This document shows positions 55,645-64,000 of a DNA stretch of 64,000 nt, piece by piece. This DNA comes from Thereva unica (taxonomy: Eukaryota; Arthropoda; Insecta; Diptera; Therevidae): assembly GCA_949987705.1 (NCBI GenBank), contig OX465284.1:114001163-114065162 (forward strand). Reading direction: 5' to 3'. The position numbers and the translations under genes were made by a program. Position 1 is the first letter of the stretch. Every line of letters starts with the position of its first letter. The notes under the pieces were generated by a model. It ran no database searches, was not told the DNA's origin, and was given only the letters and a program-made list of their open reading frames with translations.

Positions 55645-58600
55645 ATCTTAATGCCTATTACTTCTTAAAAGATGAAAATTTCTTCATCCACCAGCACCCA
55701 GGGCTACAACCCCGGCAACTTTATCTTGGTAGCCACCGAACTCGGGCAGCCGCCTACCATCGGCAACAATCATGATTGAACGATGCGATCGCCAATTCAA
55801 AGCTGTATTAATTTTAATAGACTACACTACTCAATGAGATAGAGAACTTTCCCCCTTCGTGGTACTAACCATATGCAGTTGAATCAAAGTCGACTGACAA
55901 TACTCACCAGCAGAGCTAGTCTTCTGCCCTAACATTCATGATATCTCGCCTTCGTTCGCGCATCGATGTTTATATGGCTACAGCATTGGGCGACTGCGAC
56001 TACCGCTTCAAGCGAATCAATACAAACCTTTCGAACCTTCATTTAAGTGATCAGGCAAACACTATCCTTTGGCAAAGTGAAACCAGGCTTCACTTGTAAC
56101 CATAATGACGAAGCCGAGCCAAAGCGATCAGTTACCTTCCCGATAAGCACTACAAAGGAGCGGAGCATGTAGGGACCGCACCACACATAATTTCGAAGTT
56201 GCGCGATCGGCAGAATTTTATCCCGAAAAGCTCTGGACCAACTCATAACGATCAACCCGATCAAAGACTTGGAGGAGTTTCGGGGTCGCTAATGCAGTGG
56301 CGATGAGCGCTGCGGTTGATCTTTGGGAAGCCTTATGAAAAGATTGCTCCATATCTCTCTTGCTAAATTTTTGCCCATATTCCCTGCGTATAGCGATCTT
56401 AAAGCGGGAGCTGTATGTAATGGGAATAAGACGACTGAGCCATTCTGATGTTGAGCATATACCTTTGCCCTGAAAGCCGCAGATCATCTAGTTTGGTGCA
56501 ACAATCGTCCATTGCTCGAGAATGAGTTCCATGTTCTGTTGATCGAGTTCGGCATAAGTTCGTGTATGATCAAGACAAGGTCTGGCACATGGTTGTCTTT
56601 CATAATCTGTGAAGTGGATTGGAGTTTAGAGCTGAGTCGACAGTTTTGAGTATAGCTAAGAGGGTGGCATACTTCATAAGGAGATATTTGTAAGACTTAT
56701 CTTGCCGACAAATATCTATATTACTATTCTAGGAAGAGAGAGGTGATTAACCTTACTTTGATGCTATTGACTACACTGTAAATCTCCACGTCTCCAAACT
56801 CAAGCCAATGGAAAAAGAATGTTCGAACCAACTTCAAATAAATCTGTACTCTAATCCCAGTTCAAATCCCTCAAACCACTACTAAATTTCAGTGTCTGCT
56901 ATAATTTTCTAAAGTTTGCAACTAATCTCCGACCCTGCACTTTTATGGCTGCGCTAGATTTGATTAAGGATTTCAATTTAGCTGAAATTTTCCTTCAGAA
57001 TTCCTAGACGTTTCTCCACACTCCGACAGACCAGAAAAAAAGTCCATTCAAGCCAAAACATCCAGTCTAGACATTTAGCATCCTTTGTCCTTCCTTACAG
57101 CCTGAAAACAATATTCCTTTTCTTCCCGACACTCCATATCCCATAGCATTTCTCACATTACCTGGGCGCACTATAGAATTTCTCTGGACCATTCTCTTCT
57201 ATGCATTTTTTACGACAATTTCAGGTGCATTTTCACCAATTAGTTATGGCGACTTCCATTACGGGACATTGCTCCTGCAATTCTGCAATTAGAAAGCCAA
57301 CAAAAGTCCTTATGGGGAAAAGACAATCGAGAAATCCATGGACGGGCAAATTGCTTTGGTAATAATATGCGAGGGTGGGGGCAAAGAGAGAGAGGGAGAC
57401 AGAGAGAGCGGGAATATTGTGTGAACGTGGGCGGACCAGTGCACTCTCCAGCACTAGAACCTAATCGAGGAGGATGGCTTAACGTTTCTCTCTGCAAGTC
57501 ATGTTCATGGTGAAGTTTGAAAGCTGCCAGCAGGCAAGGAGCAGGGCTGCCCTCGTAAGCGGAAATAATTGCAGGACGTGAAGGCGCACAATTCTACGTG
57601 TAGTGAAGGGAAAATGTCGTTTGTTAATAGGGCAACTATTCTGAAGCTAGTGGTTTGGTTATGAGCCAGAAATTGCCATCCCGTATACGTTAGACTGCAC
57701 TTTATTTCGGGGAGAGAATTGGGCGCAGGCCGGGGGGGAGGAAAGGCGGCAAGTAATAAAACTGTCTGCATCACAGAATGACTGAGGCGATGCCGAAACA
57801 CTGGGGGTAATTTGATGGATTTAGGGGGCAGGTTAAGTACCCTATATTTTGTAGGAAATTAAAAGCTATGGCTTCACTTGTTTGACTACTGTTATTTATT
57901 TAATTACGTAATTGCTACCAGAGCCCTTGTGGGTGAAAGGGTATGGAGGGGATGATGGGCGTTGGCGGCAAGACTGGAAAGAATGTTTGTCTTTTCCGCC
58001 TTGAATAAATAATGAAATTTTCTACAGATTCAATCAATTCGTTAATGTAATAAATGAATGGGTTTTGTTCTTTCTCATCGACGGGATGAGGAGTGAACTT
58101 AGTTTCAGTGGGGATAAGGGAAAACCAGAGCTGTCAATCTGATTTTAGGATTTAATCCTTGACAGGGAGTGGAGTTTATTTGACAATATAGTGGGTAGTT
58201 TTGTAATGAAATGAGTTGTAATCAAAAGGGCACTAAAGGTCTTAACTTATTTCTACTAGCTCAATTATATTTCGAATTTATGCTAAACTGCGGTCTCCAC
58301 CTACAAACTGGTTCAAAAGTAGGGACTCTTCCAACCAGGATCGTTTGATCTTCGTTTAAAGGCCGCTCCTGCTAAAGAGTTTTACGCTTAGGCCTGCCTG
58401 CCTGCATGGTCGAGCCAAACAACGAGACCCTGTTTCTCGGTAGGCAACTAGTATTCCGGCATCTTATCCTCTGTGGCCCTTATAATTCCCTGGTCACGCT
58501 ACTATTAAGGGCAGGCTTGAACCTCCACCGTTTTAAATACTTCATCACGGACTGGCTGTCCTATGCCCACTGCAGCGAATGCTCCAATCGCGGTTTCAGG

Positions 58601-58745
58601 ACCAGTGAATGCAGTTCCAGACCACTTGTAAAAAATGCTTTCTTCCTGCCGTGGTAACTAAGGCTAGCGAACTAGTCTGTTGTACTTGGCGTCTCTAGAA
58701 CTGCGTCATTTAGGGTGAGAAAGACTTAAATTAGGAACTACTTCC
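55645..58745. other. Unassigned DNA
   Basis: No gene recognised. GAGAGAGAGGGAGACAGAGA lies near 57,384. Frames at 56,043-56,487 (minus) and 57,240-57,801 (minus) show no known motif. 57,480-57,800 is GC-richer. Confidence 0.45.
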
Positions 58746-58761
58746 ATAATATAGAATTCTT

Positions 58762-58955
58762 CTTCTTCTTTAACGGCTCTACAACCGGGATCCGGCCCTG
58801 GCCTCTCGCAACTGTTCCCTCCACCGGTCCCGATCCTGAGCCGATGTCATCCAGTTTGGCATCCCTAAGCTCTGAGAGTCCTGGTCTATGCCATCCTTCC
58901 AGCGAAGGTTGGGTCTCCCTCGCTGTCGCACCCCATAGATCTTACCGCAGAGAAC
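58762..58955 (-). mobile_element. Non-LTR 3' end insertion (family B) with 9-bp TSD
   Basis: AGAATTCTT is present at 58,753-58,761 and 58,956-58,964. Between them the minus strand encodes RGRPNLRWKDGIDQDSQSLG, MPNWMTSAQDRDRWREQLRE and ARAR, then TTGTAGAGCCGTTAAAGAAG and a (GAA)n tail abutting the left TSD. This is the C-terminal tail and 3' end of an RTE/L2-like ORF2, nearly free of stops. It is the same family as 15,460-15,597. Insert length 194 bp, heavily 5'-truncated. Confidence 0.85.
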
Positions 58956-58969
58956 AGAATTCTTACAGC

Positions 58970-60655
58970 TATTTATACTCCAATTTTATCCTACTTCGTT
59001 CACCAAGTCTAAATTACATAATTATCCCTGATGACCTGGAATGAGAATACCCAGCTCAAAAATGATTTTGCTAGCGTATGCCTTTATTAAGTTCGCCTCA
59101 GATATTCGTATCTCCACCTTTCTCTGCTTTCGAGCCATCCACGTACTGTACGAGCCTACTCCATGACATTTTAGCAAGAACTACATGGCCTCTATTTTAT
59201 GTTCACAATCTTTGGTGACACGCAATCCCACAGCATTCCTTCCTCCTGAATATTTTCTTCAATTCTGACGACTGTAGATTGTTTCCGCTCAGAAAACCAT
59301 TCGTTCTCAAAACTCAGCTCAGCGCTTATAGTGAATTTCTCTTCAACCTGGAACGTTACCAAGTTCCGTAAAATCTCTATCACTGCTGTCTACCAGGTGC
59401 GAACAACCTAGTGAATCTTGCTTAATTTGATGGCAAAGCTTAAAATCCTGATTCTACAGAGTATGTCATCATGGGTCGAATGTGGTGCATATCCCATAGA
59501 TGGTTTCTGGCTCTTGACCCTATCTGGCATGTCAGTGTCGGCTGAAGATGAATTCTGGAAGAACAAAAATGCTTGTATCAATTCCTCTTGTAATCGGAGG
59601 GAGAGCAGCTAAATACTTATCTACAAAAGCAGTTAAATACTTATCACATCTCAAGCTTGGATCAAATGAAGATTTCTGATGGTGGGCTTATAGTAATTTC
59701 TGAATCTGATTTACTCTCCACGATTAACTCGCGAAACAATCGTACGCCTTGAAGGCGCATTCTTTAGCTTTTATTGCGTTCATACATTCCCAATTAAACA
59801 ATCCACTCACCCTAGACTTCACAGATTTAGTAGAAAACGCACCACATTCCTACCGAATGATCCTTCCGATACTAATGGCGGCAGATTTATGATGAGGTGA
59901 GTCTCATCCAATTGTCATTCCTGTAGTGCCAGACAGAAACAAAAATTTAAATCGTTTATAATAATCCTAAAGTTATGCAATTTTGCTTCAAAAGAAAATT
60001 TATTCTGTTCCAAAAAAGCCTAAAAATTTCTAAAAAGATTTAAAATAAATCCGAAGCTTTTCCTGTAATAGTTTATATCAAAACTCTTTCTAACCCAAAA
60101 AACAAATGAAAAAAAATAATCCCTCACCCAAAAATAAAAATATCCCTAAAGGACACGAAGGGAATGCAACAGATGCTAAAAAGAATTGAAGGGAAACAAA
60201 CGTCATCAGGAGGCATAACTGTAGGCGTAAATTCCATTGCGGAATGGGCTTACAAAAAAAAAGACACAAAAAACAGAAAAAACGAGTAAAATACTGAGAA
60301 AATTTCCCCTCGTTGCTGAATGCTTACACTATGGCAGCATGATTTCCAGCTTAACCTAGATCCTGTCAGTTTCTGCCAAAAAAAAGGGAAAAGGAGCAGA
60401 AAAAGGAGCGGAATTCATAGTGTCGGCGGGGCTAAAAGGCCTCTTTCGAATTTTAGACGATTTTTGAGAAATAGGGGGTTGCTAAGGCGAATGGTATAAT
60501 TGTTATGTTTTAGGGTTTAGCATAAATTTTTGCACAATGTTAAATACGCGCCTATTCTCTTAGCCATATCGACGGACTTTCTGGACGTCCGTAAGATACC
60601 AAAATTTTTACTAGCCTGGATTTAAAAGATGGGTTCTAGCAAAATTGTTTAAAAT
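58970..60655. other. Unassigned DNA
   Basis: No gene recognised. A-rich stretches at 59,940-60,150 and 60,253-60,290. Confidence 0.5.
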
Positions 60656-60663
60656 GAATAAAA

Positions 60664-61050
60664 ATCTCACGAGAAGATAGCGTTCACTGTCTCTGGCCGC
60701 CCCTCTATCTGTTATCAACGTCTTGTAGAGCTCTTGAAGAAATTCCTCGAGGTCTATGACGTTCCGGTTTCACCATCCACTTATCCGAAGGTAAATTTTG
60801 CGTACCGGAAGTAAAGTACCTGGGCTTTTGAAGAGATGATGAAATGTATGAGCAGTGCACAACGCAGTTACACCATTATTGAAGGTCAAGCTTTCACGAT
60901 TATTACCTACCATACCAGCATGGCATGGCTCATCAGTCTATTAGAAAGGTGGAGTCTAAAGTTACAGTAAAGTCTATGAGTTAGCGATAGAGCATCGCAA
61001 AGCAGCCAGAATGTAGTGCCGGGTGCATTGCATCGGACTTACGCCATCGT
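60664..61050 (+). pseudogene. Ty3/gypsy-type pol remnant (RT to RNase H)
   Basis: The plus-strand frame reads HEKIAFTVSGR (RT motif, usually K.AF..PGR), YQRLVELL, a stop at about 60,810, then KCMSSAQRSYTIIE (RNase H start, usually LS.AERNY..TE). EGQAFTIITYHTSMAWLISL and ERWSLKLQ (60,885-60,975) match 'F...TDH.SL.WL...RLARW.L.LQ'. IEHRKAA...NVV-like residues near 60,990-61,020 match 'HRKG..N.VPDALSR'. The catalytic YLDD region and the linker are deleted. The TDH aspartate is Y. No LTRs were seen nearby. Confidence 0.6.
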
Positions 61051-61054
61051 ACTC

Positions 61055-62510
61055 CCCCCCTCCAAACCCCAGTGGCAAGGCAGAGTGATGGGGGTATATC
61101 CGGACAAGCGTCATATTGAAAGCAGTAGTCATTTCCCTAGGGGATTATGTCCCCTTTGCGAGCTGATGGGGGCTTGTTTCCTAAGGATTTAAGCATGGTT
61201 TTTAGTGTCACAGCTCTGTAGCGAGAAGCTATGTGATTGTTTATGTCGGATAGTTGGACATTAGAGCTTGCCCCAGCCACCAGTGAAGTTGAGATGGGGG
61301 AGAGAGTCACTTCCATGTTAGAGGAGGCTCCCCTGTCACCAGCTTAAAAAATGCAGCGGTCACCATCCTGACATTCGACCAACTTAAGTCTTCCTGCTAG
61401 GTTTCAGTTAGTAACCTCCGCGCTTATGCTTCTTCGATGATCCCAGCGTAAATTGGACTGCTCGCGAGGTGGTGGCGGTCGCTGAGGGTACATTGCAAGT
61501 TTAGCTGGGAACATCTTTGCTCATGGGCCGTGATCCTAGGCTGTGTCCTACAAAACTTGTAGCAAATTTAGCCACCCGTCCACCTCAGTTCATCAATAAA
61601 CCTTTTGTCCTAGAACCAGAAAACGTCATCTCTGTGAATGGTAGGCAGTGAACTTTGCGGAGTACTCTCCGCTCCTGCACCCTTAGGGTTCTGGGCTTCA
61701 ATATGGATGCGTCGGTCTTCGTTTCTGAAGGACTTCAGCTGGCTTTTCAAACCATATGACTGGAGCCTCCACCCTTTTCGCTGGGTTATTGTGGCCTGGA
61801 GGGGATCTAACCCACTTGGCTTCCTCTTCTCTTAAGGAGCCAAGCAGACCCCCAGCCTCTAAACAGGTGGAGCCAGCTTCCCAGATTCTCTAAAATATTA
61901 TCAGGCCAGCCACTCGTCCTCTCAAGGCGGTCTTTTTTCAGGTCGCCTCTTCAATAGAGCAAAAGGTGCTAGGCCTTCCGATGGTTGGCCTCTTTGCAGA
62001 TCTTTTTCTAATGAAGCAGTGATCTCAGTGTACTCCGCTGCAGTTTGCGGCTCAGACTGTCCTCATTGAAGAGGGATCCCAAAAATTCCCTTTCGGCTGC
62101 GTGGTTCAGAAATATTCAACTGGCCTTGTAGGTCGCCCTGTTGGGGGCTATGGAAGGTCCAGAAGCTTTTGAAGTGTGAAGAAGTGTTCTATCGTCAAAC
62201 GCTTTTTGAAAGGTCTTTATGAGTAAAAACGGCCACTCATGGCTAAGCATGGTAACGCTAATTTAAACCGAAGTGCACCAGATATCCGGAGTCCATCGTT
62301 AGTAGTACATTCACGCAGTGCCATCAGCACGGTTGCTTATACCTTGGCCTTATTTATCGAGTTTGCTCTCTCAACATCCGCTGTATTCAGTCTGCTCCAT
62401 GAACAGGCAGGGGCACCTCGGACAGGATGTGGCTTAAGCACCGTGCTCCTGAAAAATTGCCATCAAAATTTTATTTTTTGCTCGAAATTGTTTTTCGCAC
62501 TCTGGCTCTA
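61055..62510. other. Unassigned DNA, possibly retrotransposon debris
   Basis: GC-richer than average with many interrupted protein-like stretches on the minus strand (for example a KDLQRGQPSEGLAPFALLKR segment near 62,010-61,950), which resemble ORF1/gag-type sequence but carry no diagnostic motif. Extent and family unknown. Confidence 0.3.
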
Positions 62511-62513
62511 CTG

Positions 62514-62949
62514 CAGGGGCGGCCCAAAGTCTAGAAATTAACAAGTCTTTCATCTTCATATGGTTAATGAGTGAAAGGCGAACAGCTGCATGCACAAGTT
62601 TTTCAAATGACGATGTCAGGCTATCAGAGAGAGAATGCAACATTTTTATACGCGCTGGAATACAACCATAAGTCGGAAAATTTTATGAGTTTATATGGGG
62701 ATGTATTGGTGCATATTTGCTCGTTTGTTTTGATTTATGAAAGAAAACAGCTGTTTCAATTTTCTTTCCTTTTCTATTCTGCATACTTTATCGTAAAGAG
62801 AGAATCTGGCTTTGTCTCGCTGAGTTCACGAAGTATGCGTTGAATTTTGCTCAGCAGTGATGTTCATATATGCACGCACACAATCAACGGTCGGAAATTT
62901 TTGTATGAAGATGAAAGACTTGTTATTACTAGACTTTGGGGCGGCCCTG
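62514..62949. mobile_element. hAT-like MITE
   Basis: The left end CAGGGGCGGCCCAAAGTCTA and the reverse complement of the right end CAGGGCCGCCCCAAAGTCTA match. The match continues through AACAAGTCTTTCATCTTCAT, about 50 bp in total with a few mismatches. CAGGG-starting ends of this type are typical of hAT elements. The 436-bp element has no transposase. The adjoining 8-mers (CTCTACTG and CATACGAT) do not match, so the TSD has decayed or one end is misplaced. Confidence 0.65.
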
Positions 62950-62954
62950 CATAC

Positions 62955-64000
62955 GATGACCACGAACATCCACAGCAGCATTGATGGCTCAAATTTCCAT
63001 TTTTCACCAAGCATTTTCTTCCATGGGCCCAGATGCAATAGATGCTGTATAGTTTTAACAGTTATAGATCATGCTTCTCCCGTTCAATAAATAAAACTTC
63101 CTATAAAAAACTTAGTTAAAAAAATAATTCAATTAAAATTCTTTGTTATTTTATACTTAGGTACATAATTTCAGCATTTATGGCAGCCCTCCTTTAGACC
63201 AAAATCCACACTTTCCTACAAAAGGAGATATCTCCAATTGCAATTATAACAGTTCCACAAAAGCACACTTCCCCGCTTTTGAATGCGCTCTAAATCACCT
63301 CAAAAATGCACAATTTCACAGCCAGCAGCTGCCACGTTTCCATACAGGTGCGACTGGTGCCGTGTTCTCGCCTCTATTCAAGCTGCACCACTTCAGAATG
63401 CACTCACAAAACCCCTACAGCTGGAAACCCTAATCACAAATGCATTTCCCCTCCGTGAATGCACTTCCCCTCTCGAACAACTCCCCTCAAAAGCACACAA
63501 ACAGCGCAGCATCACAAGCGTCCCCTCCACAAGCGCTTTCGCAGTTAAATTCTGGTTCTTTTGTCTCGTGAAAACTGGTTTTAATCACGGGGAAATTTCG
63601 TCATTCCAGCACTGAGCACGGCGTTGCCCGATGGATGAAAACTTCCCCGAAAGACGGCGTTGTTTGCTTCCTGAATTCGGCTTAAATTTCCCTTTCGTTC
63701 CAGTCGTGTCAGTGCATTCTTGAACCTCGTCAGCGGAGGTGTGTTCGGTGCGTTTTCTGCGAAAATCGAGGAATCTTTGTGCGTTTCTTTCCATCTCACT
63801 CTTGTTTGTGCAAATTTTACGCGGTTTTTATCAACGAAAAAACAAAAGGTGATCAAACAATGCGTTTTTTGTAGTCGCCGACAATCGTGGGTGCAATTAG
63901 ATTTTTTGACAAGAAGTAGTCGTGAGACGCGCGTCGATCGTTTTTGTGTTAAGAAAAAAAAAAACGTGAAAATCCTCTCCCCACTTTCAAACGAACCGAA
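62955..64000 (+). other. GC-richer right end, possible promoter-proximal DNA
   Basis: From about 63,240 the DNA is less AT-rich and looks unique. GAATGC(A/G)C words recur at about 63,281, 63,395 and 63,457 on the plus strand, with GTGCATTC at 63,712 on the minus. TCAGTG at about 63,706 resembles an insect initiator. No open frame with a good start follows before the window ends. A 5' untranslated exon is possible but not shown. Confidence 0.2.

Noticed and set aside
1..64000. CRISPR arrays, operons, phage or bacterial defence genes
   Set aside because: No regularly spaced short repeats, no closely packed genes and no bacterial-type start signals. All recognisable proteins are eukaryotic transposon remnants.

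Overview
The window reads as nuclear DNA of an insect, most likely a fly (Diptera). It is AT-rich, has no dense coding, operons or ribosome-binding sites, and is full of decayed eukaryotic transposable elements: mariner, hAT, Helitron/Helentron, Jockey/R1-like and RTE/L2-like non-LTR retrotransposons, a Ty3/gypsy remnant, tRNA-derived SINEs and several MITEs. I found no intact host protein-coding gene, no functional tRNA or rRNA gene and no CRISPR array. The species cannot be fixed from the sequence alone. The long unassigned stretches look like intron or intergenic DNA.

Layout. 0-5 kb: RNase H remnant of a non-LTR element, a SINE, and an internally deleted non-LTR element (4.2-5.1 kb). 5-14 kb: a second SINE, a reverse-transcriptase (RT) fragment split by a MITE with a CAATTG target repeat (7.7-8.3 kb), a Jockey-type RT tail (10.3-10.9 kb), and a 305-bp MITE (13.1-13.4 kb). 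15-19 kb is a dense pile-up: a non-LTR 3' end, a decayed mariner with both inverted ends, a Helentron-type endonuclease reading frame fused to a Helitron Rep fragment, and an opposing Helitron helicase fragment split by a 276-bp non-LTR insertion with a 12-bp target-site duplication (TSD). 21-26 kb: an RT fragment, then a complete non-autonomous hAT (8-bp TSD) carrying a nested 573-bp mariner with 35-bp perfect ends.

28-37 kb: a SINE, a Helitron with both ends (30,109-32,365) holding a helicase remnant and two tandem arrays, a solo mariner end, a 1.4-kb inverted-repeat element with another nested inside it, and a SINE with a tandemly duplicated body. 39-49 kb: a dispersed repeat with an internal tandem duplication, a TTAGG-like repeat, RT and mariner fragments, a 54-bp non-LTR insertion with a 10-bp TSD, and an endonuclease/RT element (47.6-49.0 kb). 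49-64 kb: mostly unassigned unique DNA, a minisatellite (55.2-55.6 kb), a non-LTR 3' end with a 9-bp TSD, a Ty3/gypsy remnant, a hAT-like MITE, and a GC-richer right end that could lie near a promoter.

The elements do not form a working pathway. They record layers of insertion: RT before MITE, hAT before mariner, Helitron before non-LTR, mariner before the 54-bp non-LTR copy. The best leads are those exact nested insertions and the endonuclease-Rep chimera at 17.0-17.8 kb. All reading-frame calls come from reading translations by eye. No database search was possible.
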